64,000 nt of DNA from an uncultured Oscillospiraceae bacterium (GCA_910587335.1 CAJUMG010000001.1:1-64000), one strand, 5' to 3'; shown: positions 17,986-26,304, numbered from the stretch's first letter. Notes: generated by a model not told the origin, from the letters alone. Translations and numbers: made by a program.

Positions 17986-18546
17986 TTATTTGTTAAATTT
18001 GCGGCTGCCGGGCTTGACCAGCGGAACGCCCGCTTTGCACAAGGGGCATTCTGCCTCTTCATAGGTGGCAATCTCCAGCTGCATGGCAGAGTAAACCGGA
18101 CAGAAAATGTCGTTGACCCGACGGTCTACGATACAGGCGATTCCTACCACCTCGCCGCCTAGCTCCTCGATGACTTTTGCCGTCTCCATCGAGGATTTCC
18201 CGGTGGTGACCACATCCTCGGTGATCAGAACCTTTTCTCCTTTTTGAATCTCAAATCCCCGGCGCAGAGTCATTACATTGTTTTCCCGCTCGGTAAAAAT
18301 CGCCCGTTTGCCCAACTGGCGGCCCAGCTCGTATGCCACAATGATACCGCCCATGGCCGGTCCACAAACAACGTCAATATCCAAATCCTTTAACTTCTCC
18401 GCGACCACCGACAGCACCTGAGCCGCCTTATCCGGGTACTGCAAAAGCTTTGCGTTCTGGGCATAGCGGTCGGAATGACGGCCAGAGGACAACAGGAAGT
18501 GACCCTCCAGCAAAGCGCCGGTTTCTTTTAAAATTTCAATAGACAT
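17986..18546 (-). CDS. pyrE: Orotate phosphoribosyltransferase
   Basis: A 186-residue type I phosphoribosyltransferase that converts orotate and PRPP to OMP. The PRPP-binding loop VLITEDVVTTGKSSMETAKVI (about residues 107-127) is the family signature, and the N-terminal LLSSGRHSDRY is typical of OPRTase. Unusually, the C-terminal half has ECPLCKAGVPLVKPGSRKF, a CxxC-containing tail seen in a clostridial/archaeal-like PyrE subgroup. The ATG has AGGAGAG upstream. It lies between pyrD and carA in the operon. Confidence 0.95.
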   Translation of the reverse strand: MSIEILKETGALLEGHFLLSSGRHSDRYAQNAKLLQYPDKAAQVLSVVAEKLKDLDIDVVCGPAMGGIIVAYELGRQLGKRAIFTERENNVMTLRRGFEIQKGEKVLITEDVVTTGKSSMETAKVIEELGGEVVGIACIVDRRVNDIFCPVYSAMQLEIATYEEAECPLCKAGVPLVKPGSRKFNK

Positions 18547-18587
18547 GGTTTTTCTCTCCTTATTCTCATGCTTTTATGATACAAAAG

Positions 18588-19490
18588 TTACACGCGGGCG
18601 GCGCCGATGATTTCGCTGACCGACCGGCACCCCTGGTCCTTGAGGAACTGTTCCAGCCCATCTATAATATCCAAACAGATGCTAGGCTTGAGGAAATTGG
18701 CCGTACCCACCTGCACAGCGGTAGCGCCAGCCATCAAGAAAGCAGCCGCGTCCTGCCAACTGGAAATGCCTCCCATCCCGACGACCGGAATTTTCACCGC
18801 GCCGCAGACTTGGTACACCATCCGAAGGGCGATCGGCAGAATCGCCGGACCGGAAAGGCCAGCAAACACATTTTGAAATACCGGCTTTCTTTTGTAAATA
18901 TCAATGGCCATCGCTTGAAACGTGTTGACCAGCGACAGCGAATCCGCCCCTGCTTCTTCACAGCAGCGGGCCATTTCCACAATGTCCTGCGCGTTGGGGG
19001 AAAGCTTAACCATCAGCGGCTTTTTGCAGACCTCTCGCACCTTTTTTACTGCTTCATACGCAATATCACAGCGAATGCCCAGCGCCATCCCTCCATGTCG
19101 GACGTTTGGACAGGATATGTTCAGCTCAATCATATCCACATCGGTCTGATTAAGCTTTTCCACCCCTTCCAGATAGGATTCGATGGTACTGCCGCCTAAA
19201 TTGGCAATCACCGCCGTGTCCTTTGAGCGCAAAAAAGGCAGATCGTCCCGAATAAAAGCATCTACACCGGGATTTTGCAGCCCAATGCTGTTGATTAAGC
19301 CGCTGGGGGTTTCGTGTACCCGCTCCCCTTCATTGCCAAACCGCTCCTCCAGCGTCAGGCCCTTTGAGCTGATGCCGCCTAAGCGGGAAATGTCAAAATA
19401 CTGGTCGTACTCCCGGCCAAATCCAAAGGTGCCGGAGGCGGCAATGACGGGATTTTTCATGGCCACGCCGTTTAAAACCGTTTTAAGCAT
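18588..19490 (-). CDS. pyrD: Dihydroorotate dehydrogenase B, catalytic subunit
   Basis: A 300-residue FMN enzyme that oxidises dihydroorotate to orotate. The N-terminus MLKTVLNGVAMKNPVIAASG is the class 1B start, and the catalytic cysteine is in ELNISCPNVRHGG. NTFQAMAIDI and the FMN phosphate-binding GMGGISSWQDA are present. The ATG at 19490 has GGGGGAGGATATCT upstream and overlaps the pyrK stop by eight bases. Pairing with PyrK makes this the heterotetrameric NAD-linked type rather than the quinone-linked class 2 enzyme. Confidence 0.97.
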   Translation of the reverse strand: MLKTVLNGVAMKNPVIAASGTFGFGREYDQYFDISRLGGISSKGLTLEERFGNEGERVHETPSGLINSIGLQNPGVDAFIRDDLPFLRSKDTAVIANLGGSTIESYLEGVEKLNQTDVDMIELNISCPNVRHGGMALGIRCDIAYEAVKKVREVCKKPLMVKLSPNAQDIVEMARCCEEAGADSLSLVNTFQAMAIDIYKRKPVFQNVFAGLSGPAILPIALRMVYQVCGAVKIPVVGMGGISSWQDAAAFLMAGATAVQVGTANFLKPSICLDIIDGLEQFLKDQGCRSVSEIIGAARV

Positions 19491-20220
19491 AGATATCCTC
19501 CCCCTTGAACACCGGTCCGTCTTTGCAGATGCATTTTGCACCGTGAGCGGTGTGATGGGTGCATCCCAGACAGGCGCCGATCCCACAGGCCATGTGCCGC
19601 TCCATCGACACATAGCAAGGGACCTTTTTCACCATACAAGCCCGGGCCAGCTTCTCCATCATCGGCTCCGGCCCACAGGTGATAACCGCGTCAAAATCCG
19701 CCGGATCCAGCAGCTCGGTGACAAAGCCTTTCTGTCCCTCCCGGCCGCTGTCGGTGGCAACGCGGATCTCCCCGACATAGGGCCGAAAAGCGTCCAGACA
19801 ATAGCTTTTGTCCCGAAACCCACAGCATAAAACCACTTGGCAGCCGGACAAATTCTTCACCGCCAGCAAAAGCGGCGCAATACCGATACCGCCGGAAACA
19901 ACCGCGATTTTCCCTTTCAGCTCCTCCACCGGGAACCCTACTCCCGCCGGACCGGTCAGCTCTACCGAATCCCCGGCCCGCTTTTCGCTGAGCAGCCGGG
20001 TGCCTTCTCCCCGCACCTCATATAAAAAGGTAAGCGTTTCCCCATCGGCGTCATGTACCGAAATGGGACGAGAAAGGAGCGGAAAGCGATCCCAACCCCG
20101 CACCATAAAGAATTGTCCCGCTTGCACTGGATGGGGCCAGCGGACTACCATTTTAAAGATCCCCTCTCCCAGCGGTTTATTTTCCAGAACCGCGGCTGAT
20201 TCGCATCGCTTCGCAGGCAT
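19483..20220 (-). CDS. pyrK: Dihydroorotate dehydrogenase B, electron transfer subunit
   Basis: A 245-residue FAD and [2Fe-2S] protein that passes electrons from PyrD to NAD+. An FAD-binding barrel (FPLLSRPISVHDAD) is followed by an NAD-binding domain (VVSGGIGIAPLLLAVK) and a C-terminal cysteine cluster (MACGIGACLGCTHHTAHGAKCICKDGPVF) that ligates the iron-sulfur cluster. The ATG at 20220 is preceded by AAAGGAGATTGAAG; the frame is open slightly further upstream but only with non-standard codons. It overlaps pyrF by 44 bases and pyrD by eight, so translation is tightly coupled. Confidence 0.96.
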   Translation of the reverse strand: MPAKRCESAAVLENKPLGEGIFKMVVRWPHPVQAGQFFMVRGWDRFPLLSRPISVHDADGETLTFLYEVRGEGTRLLSEKRAGDSVELTGPAGVGFPVEELKGKIAVVSGGIGIAPLLLAVKNLSGCQVVLCCGFRDKSYCLDAFRPYVGEIRVATDSGREGQKGFVTELLDPADFDAVITCGPEPMMEKLARACMVKKVPCYVSMERHMACGIGACLGCTHHTAHGAKCICKDGPVFKGEDIYA

Positions 20221-21070
20221 CTTCAATCTCCTTTCTCATACGCAGTACCTCTTTTCTGGCTTCCTCGGCAAAATTCTCCTCCGGCGCGCCAGCCTTTTTA
20301 TAAGCCAACAGCACTGCCCGAGAGGAGTTGACAACCCCGCCGTTGCTGTTCACCAGATACTTTGCAATGTCTTCGGCCTTGCCACCCTGCGCGCCGTATC
20401 CGGGGATCAGGAAAAAGGTGCTGTCTAACAAAGCGCGGATGCTCTCCGCCTCTTCACCGGTGGTTCCGCCAATCACCGCGCCCACCGAGCTGAAGCCGCA
20501 TTGTCCCAGATAATCCTTCCCCGTCTGCTGCACCGCTGTTCCAACCACGTCGTACAAAGGCATTTTCCGTTCCGTTTCCAGATACTGAAAATCCCGGGAA
20601 CCGGGGTTGGAGGTGCGGACCAGAATAAACAGTCCCTTTTCCTTCTCCTTGACGTAAGGAAGATAGGGGGTCACGCTGTCCATTCCCATGTAAGGGGCAA
20701 GGGTTACGAAGTCCGCTTCAAAATCCCCTTCGAAATGGCCCTTGGCGTACATTTCGGCAGTTTTTGCAATGTCGCCGCGCTTGATGTCCGCAATGGCAAT
20801 CAGTCCCTTTTCCCGCAGATAACCTAACGTCCTCTGATAAGCCCGCAGGCCCTCCAGACCCAACGATTCATAATAAGCGATCTGCACTTTATAACAGCCC
20901 GCCACGTCCTCTGTCGCGTCGATGATCTCTTTATTGAACCGAAATACCGCCTCTTCGGCGCTGCCAGCTTCCTTTTGCAGATAGGCCGGCACATAGGAAA
21001 TGTCCGTATCCAGTCCAACGCATACTACACCTTTTTTTGCAACCGATTCATACAGCTTGTCCACAATCAT
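20177..21070 (-). CDS. pyrF: Orotidine 5'-phosphate decarboxylase (long form)
   Basis: Decarboxylates OMP to UMP. The 297-residue protein is the longer OMPDC type found in Mycobacteria, Myxococcus and many Clostridia rather than the 230-residue Bacillus type. The active-site segment LIAIADIKRGDIAKTAEMYA shows the K/D motif, and VCVGLDTD and FFLIPGYGAQGG are typical. ATG at 21070 is favoured because GGAGG precedes it by eight bases; ATG at 21088 is also possible. It ends inside pyrK. An Arg/Glu-rich tail follows the barrel. Confidence 0.94.
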   Translation of the reverse strand: MIVDKLYESVAKKGVVCVGLDTDISYVPAYLQKEAGSAEEAVFRFNKEIIDATEDVAGCYKVQIAYYESLGLEGLRAYQRTLGYLREKGLIAIADIKRGDIAKTAEMYAKGHFEGDFEADFVTLAPYMGMDSVTPYLPYVKEKEKGLFILVRTSNPGSRDFQYLETERKMPLYDVVGTAVQQTGKDYLGQCGFSSVGAVIGGTTGEEAESIRALLDSTFFLIPGYGAQGGKAEDIAKYLVNSNGGVVNSSRAVLLAYKKAGAPEENFAEEARKEVLRMRKEIEDACEAMRISRGSGK

Positions 21071-21095
21071 AGTCTGTTCCTCCGTCATTTTTCCT

Positions 21096-22277
21096 TTATT
21101 CCTGCCAGACGGTCTTCCCCGCCTTGATCGTACGAATGACTTTGCCCTGTAGGTGAGAACCGTCAAAAGGGGAGTTTTTGCCCTTCGACGCAAAATCCGC
21201 CGCACAGGCTGTCCACCGGCGCCCTTCGTCTACCAGTACAAAATCCGCATCATATCCCGGCAGAAAGCGGCCCTTTTGCAGACCTAAAATCCGTGCCGGA
21301 GAAGCGGACAGCAGCCGGGACAGCACGGTCAGCGGCAAGCCATTTTCCTTTACCAATATAGTGTAACACACGCCAAAGGCCGTTTCCAGTCCTACCATGC
21401 CCGGCGCGCCATTTTTTTTGTCCTCTTCTGTATGTGGCGCATGATCGGTGGCAATGGCGTCTACATAGCCGTTTTTTATCGCCTGGATCAGAAAATCCCG
21501 GTCCTGTTTCGTGCGAATCGGCGGATTCACCCGATAATCGGTATCGTAAAACCACAGATGATGAGGCGCCACCTCGCAGCTCACCGGCGCGCCGGCCTGT
21601 TTGGCGCGGATAATCTCCTCCATGGCTTCCCTTGTGGACACATGGCACATGTGCAGCCGGGCGCCCAGGTATCCGGCCAAATGTATATGCTGTACGGTGG
21701 CGATGTTTTCCGCCAGCCGGTAATCAAAAGGGGAAAGCTCCATGTCCTCCGCATGGGAAAGGATGGTCAATCCCTTTCTTTTGGCGATCTTCATCGCCTG
21801 GGCCATTACATAGTTGGACATAACCCCTTTGCCGTCCTCCGAAATCAGCCGAACCGTTTTGTCCAGCTCGTTTAAATGCTCGGTGGTCCGCCCATCGAAA
21901 GCTTTTGTCACCGATACGCACTGATGCACATCCACCAGGCCGATTTCTTCCGCCTTTTTCCGCACATAGCGGACCGTCTCCATATCGCTGCACACAGGGT
22001 TCGTATTTGCCATCAGATTTACGGCCGTGTACCCGCCTTTTACCGCCGCGCGGCAGCCGGACTCGATGTCCTCTTTATGGGTGTAGCCCGGATCCCGAAA
22101 GTGACAGTGCAGATCTACAAAGGCGGGCATCAGCGTAAAGCCCTGTGCGTCTATGATCTCTCCAGCGCAGGACAGATTTTGCCCGATGGCGGCGATTTTC
22201 CCCTCCCGCACCAGCACGTCGGCGAAAAAGGCCGCAGATTCATCTGTAAGAAGCGCGTTTTTGATTAACTGTTCCAT
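21096..22277 (-). CDS. pyrC: Dihydroorotase
   Basis: A 393-residue zinc amidohydrolase that cyclises carbamoyl aspartate to dihydroorotate. The metal-binding motif DLHCHFRDPGYTHKEDI is at about residues 55-70. HVSTREAMEEI and the catalytic aspartate in DAIATDHAPHTEEDK are present. This is the type I (PyrC/AllB-like) class. ATG 22277 has AGGAGAAAGC just upstream. The pyrB stop lies eight bases before the pyrC start, so the two are coupled. Confidence 0.96.
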   Translation of the reverse strand: MEQLIKNALLTDESAAFFADVLVREGKIAAIGQNLSCAGEIIDAQGFTLMPAFVDLHCHFRDPGYTHKEDIESGCRAAVKGGYTAVNLMANTNPVCSDMETVRYVRKKAEEIGLVDVHQCVSVTKAFDGRTTEHLNELDKTVRLISEDGKGVMSNYVMAQAMKIAKRKGLTILSHAEDMELSPFDYRLAENIATVQHIHLAGYLGARLHMCHVSTREAMEEIIRAKQAGAPVSCEVAPHHLWFYDTDYRVNPPIRTKQDRDFLIQAIKNGYVDAIATDHAPHTEEDKKNGAPGMVGLETAFGVCYTILVKENGLPLTVLSRLLSASPARILGLQKGRFLPGYDADFVLVDEGRRWTACAADFASKGKNSPFDGSHLQGKVIRTIKAGKTVWQE

Positions 22278-22285
22278 GCTTTCTC

Positions 22286-23389
22286 CTATTCTTCGATTGC
22301 CGCGTCGCAGTATTCACAGACCTTGCCGCCTTCCTTCACCCGAATGGGCAGCGTCAGGTCCAGATTGGATACGCACTTGGGGTTTTTACAGTGAACCGTC
22401 CCGTTCGGCCGCGGATTTCGGCAGACCTTTTCAAACATTTTGCCACCACAGACGGTGGGCGGTCCCTCCTGTGCGCCTAACAGGCTCAGGATCAGCGCCA
22501 TGCGCATATACATGCCATATTGGGCCTGTACAAAATAGCAGGCGCGGGGGTCCTCGTCCACCTCACCGGTAATCTCGTTCACAATGGGCATTGGGTGCAG
22601 GACGATCATGTCCTTTTTGGCGTTTTTCATCTTCTGGGCGTCCAATATGTAGCTGTCCTTCAGCCGCAGATACTCTTCTTGAGAGGAAAACCGCTCCCGC
22701 TGTACACGGGTCATGTAAAGGATATCCACCTGTCGGATCGCATCGTCCAGGTTGGGGTTGACACTGTAAGAGCAGCCGGCGGCCGCCTCGATCTCCCGAA
22801 TCACATAATCCGGAACCCGCAGCTCCGGCGGCGAAATCAGCACAAAATGGACATTTTCGTACCGGCACATGGCGTGGATCAGAGAATGGACCGTGCGCCC
22901 ATACTTTAAATCGCCGCATAGACCTATAGTCAAATTGTCAAAATGTCCCTTCTTTGCCCGAATCGTGTACAAATCTGTCAAGGTCTGGGTCGGATGCTGA
23001 TGCCCGCCATCTCCGGCGTTGATCACCGGTATAAAGGAGTGCAGCGCCGCCACATGAGCCGCTCCCTCCGCCGGATGCCGGATCACCGCAATATCCGCAT
23101 AGCAGCTGATCATTCGAATGGTGTCAGCAATGCTCTCGCCTTTGGTAGCCGAGCTGGATGCCGAATCTGCAAAGCCCAACACCTTGCCGCCCAGCCTTTC
23201 CATCGCCGCCTCAAAGCTCAGACGGGTCCGGGTAGACGGCTCAAAAAACATGGTAGCCAAAATCTTTCCCGCACATCTGCCGGCATACTTGTCCGGCACC
23301 GCGATGATGTCATCGGCAAGGCAAAATAAGGTTTCCAGCTGCTCTACTGTAAAATCTGTAGGATAAATGAGATTTTTTCCTGCCAGCAT
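22286..23389 (-). CDS. pyrB: Aspartate carbamoyltransferase with fused C-terminal zinc ribbon
   Basis: First committed step of pyrimidine synthesis. The 367-residue protein has the carbamoyl-phosphate loop PSTRTRLSFE (residues 51-60), HPTQTLTDL and HPMPIVNEI, and the catalytic chain ends near residue 305. About 60 extra residues follow, holding four cysteines, C334-x4-C339-x18-C358-x2-C361, in the context HCKNPKCVSN...CEYC. This spacing and context resemble the zinc domain of the regulatory chain PyrI, but the nucleotide-binding allosteric domain of PyrI is absent and no pyrI gene is in the window. It leads the operon pyrBCFKDE-carAB. Confidence 0.94.
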   Translation of the reverse strand: MLAGKNLIYPTDFTVEQLETLFCLADDIIAVPDKYAGRCAGKILATMFFEPSTRTRLSFEAAMERLGGKVLGFADSASSSATKGESIADTIRMISCYADIAVIRHPAEGAAHVAALHSFIPVINAGDGGHQHPTQTLTDLYTIRAKKGHFDNLTIGLCGDLKYGRTVHSLIHAMCRYENVHFVLISPPELRVPDYVIREIEAAAGCSYSVNPNLDDAIRQVDILYMTRVQRERFSSQEEYLRLKDSYILDAQKMKNAKKDMIVLHPMPIVNEITGEVDEDPRACYFVQAQYGMYMRMALILSLLGAQEGPPTVCGGKMFEKVCRNPRPNGTVHCKNPKCVSNLDLTLPIRVKEGGKVCEYCDAAIEE

Positions 23390-23481
23390 ATAAAACGCCC
23401 TCCTTGTCTGTTTTCATCTGATCATAAAACGAACCGGCGGGTAAAATGCCGGCATGTTTTTAAAAAAGGCATCCGCTCTTC

Positions 23482-23622
23482 TCATAAAAAAAGCTTTCCT
23501 ATTAAAATAGGAAAGCTAAACCGCAAAAAAGAAAAACCATCTACCAAATAGCAAAATAAGGATTTGGGAAGGAACACCGCCGCCGGAAACTGGTCTCTGT
23601 TCATCCCGCATGTCAGCGCCAT
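23482..23622 (-). CDS. Putative pyr operon leader peptide (46 aa)
   Basis: A 46-codon frame begins ATG at 23622 with AGAAGGAGGA nine bases upstream, about 32 nt from the predicted transcription start. It reads through a U-rich stretch (codons for LFCY..., GFSFLRFSF) and straight across both arms of the terminator at 23486-23517, stopping with TGA just past the T-run. The peptide begins MALTCGMNRD and ends IGKLFL. This is the layout of the E. coli pyrBI leader (pyrL), where UTP-dependent polymerase pausing lets the ribosome catch up and melt the attenuator. The peptide itself is probably not functional. No PyrR gene or PyrR-binding element is seen in the window. Confidence 0.65.
   Translation of the reverse strand: MALTCGMNRDQFPAAVFLPKSLFCYLVDGFSFLRFSFPILIGKLFL
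23486..23517 (-). terminator. Attenuator in front of pyrB
   Basis: On the minus strand AGCTTTCCTAT-TTTA-ATAGGAAAGCT is a perfect 11-bp stem followed by seven T. It lies about 97 bp upstream of pyrB and 170 bp downstream of the operon promoter, so most transcripts would stop here unless it is disrupted. The leader peptide frame overlaps it completely. Confidence 0.88.
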
Positions 23623-23660
23623 TCTCGGTATCCTCCTTCTGCAAACTCCAAATTTTTTTA

Positions 23661-23689
23661 ATTATATCACTCTCTAATGGATCCGTCAA
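23661..23689 (-). promoter_or_regulatory. Promoter of the pyr operon
   Basis: On the minus strand TTGACG, a 17-bp spacer and TATAAT. It lies downstream of the serS terminator, so the pyr transcript starts here. The initial transcribed sequence is A/U-rich. Confidence 0.87.
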
Positions 23690-23724
23690 TGCTCTTTTTT
23701 CAAAATTTTCCCGCACATGATAAC

Positions 23725-23757
23725 AAAAAGGCGCATGGGATTTTCCACGCGCCTTTT
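23725..23757 (-). terminator. Intrinsic terminator of serS
   Basis: On the minus strand AAAAGGCGC ... GCGCCTTTTTG, with TGG/CCA continuing the stem, lies 20 bp past the serS stop. Confidence 0.88.
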
Positions 23758-23777
23758 GAGGGCCTTTTCGATTTTTT

Positions 23778-25055
23778 CTACCGGATGACTTCCATCCCGC
23801 CCATATACATTCTCAGCGCTTCGGGGATGTTTACCGACCCGTCGGCGTTGAGGTTGTTTTCCAAAAAGGCAATGAGCATACGGGGCGGCGCTACTACCGT
23901 ATTGTTCAGGGTGTGGGCAAAATAGTTGCCCTTCTCCCCCTTGATACGAATGCCAAGCCGTCTGGCCTGGGCGTCTCCCAGATTGGAGCAGCTTCCCACC
24001 TCGAAATATTTTTTCTGGCGGGGACTCCAGGCTTCAACGTCAATGCTCTTAACCTTTAAATCGGCCAGATCGCCAGAACAGCATTCCAAAGTGCGGACCG
24101 GTACATCCAGTGTGCGGAAAAACTCGACTGTATAAGTATACAGCTTTTTGAACCACTCCATACTCTCCTCCGGCTCACAGATGACAATCATCTCCTGCTT
24201 TTCAAACTGGTGAACCCGGTATACGCCCCGCTCCTCGATTCCATGGGCGCCTACCTCCTTGCGGAAACAGGCAGAATAGCTGGTCAGGGTCTGGGGCAGC
24301 TGTTCCTTTTTCATCGTCGTGTCGATAAACTTACCGATCATCGAGTGCTCGCTGGTGCCGATCAGATACAGATCCTCCCCCTCGATTTTATACATCATGT
24401 TCTCCATTTCGGCAAAGCTCATGACGCCGGTAACCACATTGCTGCGAATCATAAAGGGAGGTACACAATAGGTAAACCCTTTGCCGATCATAAAGTCTCT
24501 GGCGTAGGACAAAATCGCCGAATGCAGCCGGGCAATATTCCCCATCAGATAGTAAAAGCCGTTACCGCTGGTTTTTCTGGCGCTGTCCAGGTCCAGACCG
24601 CTGAGCCGCTCCATAATATCTACGTGGTACGGCACCTCAAAGTCCGGCACGACCGGATCGCCAAACCGTTCCACCTCTACATTTTCACTGTCGTCATGGC
24701 CGATGGGTACCGAATCGTCGATGATGTTGGGGATCACCAGCATCCGTTTGCGGACCTCCGCCTGCAATTCGGCTTCCTTCGCTTGCAGCTCTTCCAGCTT
24801 GGGCCCAATGCTCGCCACCAGCTTTTTGGCTTCTTCCGCCTCTTCCTTTTTCCCCTGTGCCATCAGCGCGCCGATCTGTTTGCTGGACACATTCCGCTGG
24901 TTGCGCAGTGCGTCCGCCTCTGACGCGGCGGCCCGAAGCTGCGCGTCTAAATCAAGCACCTCATCTACCAGCACCAGCTTTTGCTCCTGAAATTTCTTTT
25001 TGATGTTCTCCTTGACCAGCTCCGGATTTGTCCGGATCAGACGAATATCAATCAT
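23778..25055 (-). CDS. serS: Seryl-tRNA synthetase
   Basis: Class II aminoacyl-tRNA synthetase of 425 residues that charges tRNA-Ser. The N-terminal coiled-coil arm spans about residues 30-100 (LDLDAQLRAAASEADALRNQRN...), followed by the catalytic core with motif 2 (SYSACFRKEVGAHGIEERGVYRVHQFEK) and motif 3 (NGSVNIPEALRMYMGG region). ATG 25055 with an AGGAGG ribosome binding site. It is preceded by a T-box leader, so expression should rise when tRNA-Ser is uncharged, and it is monocistronic because terminators bracket it. Confidence 0.97.
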   Translation of the reverse strand: MIDIRLIRTNPELVKENIKKKFQEQKLVLVDEVLDLDAQLRAAASEADALRNQRNVSSKQIGALMAQGKKEEAEEAKKLVASIGPKLEELQAKEAELQAEVRKRMLVIPNIIDDSVPIGHDDSENVEVERFGDPVVPDFEVPYHVDIMERLSGLDLDSARKTSGNGFYYLMGNIARLHSAILSYARDFMIGKGFTYCVPPFMIRSNVVTGVMSFAEMENMMYKIEGEDLYLIGTSEHSMIGKFIDTTMKKEQLPQTLTSYSACFRKEVGAHGIEERGVYRVHQFEKQEMIVICEPEESMEWFKKLYTYTVEFFRTLDVPVRTLECCSGDLADLKVKSIDVEAWSPRQKKYFEVGSCSNLGDAQARRLGIRIKGEKGNYFAHTLNNTVVAPPRMLIAFLENNLNADGSVNIPEALRMYMGGMEVIR

Positions 25056-25074
25056 TTTTATCCTCCTTCAAAAC

Positions 25075-25309
25075 AAAAAAGGAATTTTTCACCCCAATAT
25101 ATGGGACGAAAAATTCCGCGTTGCCACCCAAATTGCCAGACAAACCATCCGGCCGCTTGTCGGTACGATATAGGGTACCAGCCTCCGGCTCCTCACCGGC
25201 CGCTTGGAAAATGGACCAGCCAGTCTTGCCGCGGGCTTGCACCAACCGCCCGCTCTCTAAATGGCTACCCTGACCTTTGTTTTCCTCAGATGCACCTGAT
25301 TTGAAATTA
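25075..25309 (-). promoter_or_regulatory. T-box riboswitch leader of serS
   Basis: On the minus strand the leader ends with the T-box sequence GGGTGGCAACGCGG (about 25114-25128), followed by a terminator stem GGAATTTTTC / GAAAAATTCC and TTTTTT (25075-25117). The T-box bases overlap the left arm region, giving the usual antiterminator alternative. A stem I with AGAGAGCGGGCGG...CCCGC lies upstream, and a TCC codon followed by A (in CTGGTCCATT) is a plausible serine specifier; that assignment is inferred. Confidence 0.88.
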
Positions 25310-25315
25310 GTTTGG

Positions 25316-25344
25316 ATTATAGCATATTCTTTCCACAAATGCAA
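25316..25344 (-). promoter_or_regulatory. serS promoter
   Basis: On the minus strand TTGCAT, a 17-bp spacer and TATAAT, directly upstream of the T-box leader. Confidence 0.82.
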
Positions 25345-25430
25345 GGAAAAATCTTTTGTTTTGCAAAAATCTTTCCTGTATCCCTTTGACCTTCTGGCAC
25401 ATCCGGATCGGAAAAAGCGGCCACAGCGTC

Positions 25431-25459
25431 TTGTAAGCTGGTGAAAAAAGCGCTATACT
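25431..25459 (+). promoter_or_regulatory. trmO promoter
   Basis: TTGTAA, a 17-bp spacer and TATACT, 27 bp upstream of the trmO start. It is divergent from serS. Confidence 0.75.
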
Positions 25460-25485
25460 ACCTTTCATAGAAGGAGTTGTTTTGT

Positions 25486-26178
25486 ATGCAGGATAGCGCA
25501 CAGCTACAGGTGATCGCCCACATGCACTCTGATTTTCCCAGTAAATTCGGCGTTCCCCGGCAAAGCGGGTTGATCAATGCCCTAAAAGCCACGATCGTCT
25601 TTGAGCCGCCCTTTCGCAATCCCGACGCATTTCGCGGCCTGGATGGATACTCGCATATCTGGCTGCTCTGGCAATTTTCTCAAGCGGTGGCCGGCGGCTG
25701 GTCTCCTACCGTCCGTCCGCCTCGATTGGGTGGTAATACCCGGATGGGTGTCTTCGCCACCCGTTCCCCCTTTCGCCCCAACCATATTGGCCTGTCCTGT
25801 GTTCGTTTGGAAAAAATTGAACTGACAACGCCCGACGGACCTGTTCTGCACATTTCCGGGGCTGATCTGGTGGATAAAACGCCGATTTACGACATCAAGC
25901 CCTATCTTCCTTATACCGATGCTCACCCCGAGGCAAGAGGAGGCTTTGCCTCCCAATCCGGCGCCCGCCTGCTGGAGATTTCCTTTCCGGACGACCTTTT
26001 GGAACGGGTGCCGCCTCCCCAGCGGGAAGCTTTGTTGGCCGTGCTGGCACAGGATCCACGTCCCGCATACCAAAACAACCCTTTGCGTGTCTACGGCATG
26101 GAATATGCGGATCTTGAAGTGCGTTTCACCGTAGACGACAACCGTCTGTCGGTATGCGAGGTGCATCGTCGTTTATAA
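25486..26178 (+). CDS. trmO: tRNA (N6-threonylcarbamoyladenosine-37) methyltransferase TrmO/TsaA family
   Basis: A 230-residue SAM-dependent enzyme that methylates t6A at position 37 of certain threonine tRNAs. The beta-barrel family signature is clear: HSDFPSKFGVPRQSG, FRGLDGYSHIWLLWQF, RLGGNTRMGVFATRSPFRPNHIGLSCVRL and the DLVDKTPIYDIKPYLPY segment. The ATG at 25486 follows AGAAGGAG at nine bases. A tRNA-Thr gene sits about 130 bp downstream, a suggestive neighbour but not evidence of linkage. It is monocistronic, with an inverted repeat after the stop. Confidence 0.92.
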   Translation: MQDSAQLQVIAHMHSDFPSKFGVPRQSGLINALKATIVFEPPFRNPDAFRGLDGYSHIWLLWQFSQAVAGGWSPTVRPPRLGGNTRMGVFATRSPFRPNHIGLSCVRLEKIELTTPDGPVLHISGADLVDKTPIYDIKPYLPYTDAHPEARGGFASQSGARLLEISFPDDLLERVPPPQREALLAVLAQDPRPAYQNNPLRVYGMEYADLEVRFTVDDNRLSVCEVHRRL

Positions 26179-26180
26179 AA

Positions 26181-26214
26181 GAAGCCCCGGAGCAAAGATT
26201 TGTTCCAGGGCTTT
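26181..26214. terminator. Inverted repeat downstream of trmO
   Basis: AAGCCCCGGAGCAAA ... TTTGTTCCAGGGCTT, 14-bp imperfect stem with a 3-nt loop. T-runs are short on both strands, so this is a weak terminator. Confidence 0.5.
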
Positions 26215-26276
26215 AAGCGGCGAACCAGCATCGATCAAATGGCTCACATCTTTAGAGAATCCAAATTTTTTGCAAG

Positions 26277-26304
26277 TAAAAAACCCGGTACAAATACCGG
26301 GTTT

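Noticed and set aside
23516..23716. 66-codon frame upstream of pyrB, with an inner version starting at MRDEQRPV and ending FFFFAV
   Set aside because: It spans the promoter and has no ribosome binding site for its own starts. The 46-codon frame shifted by one base has a strong one and covers the terminator fully.
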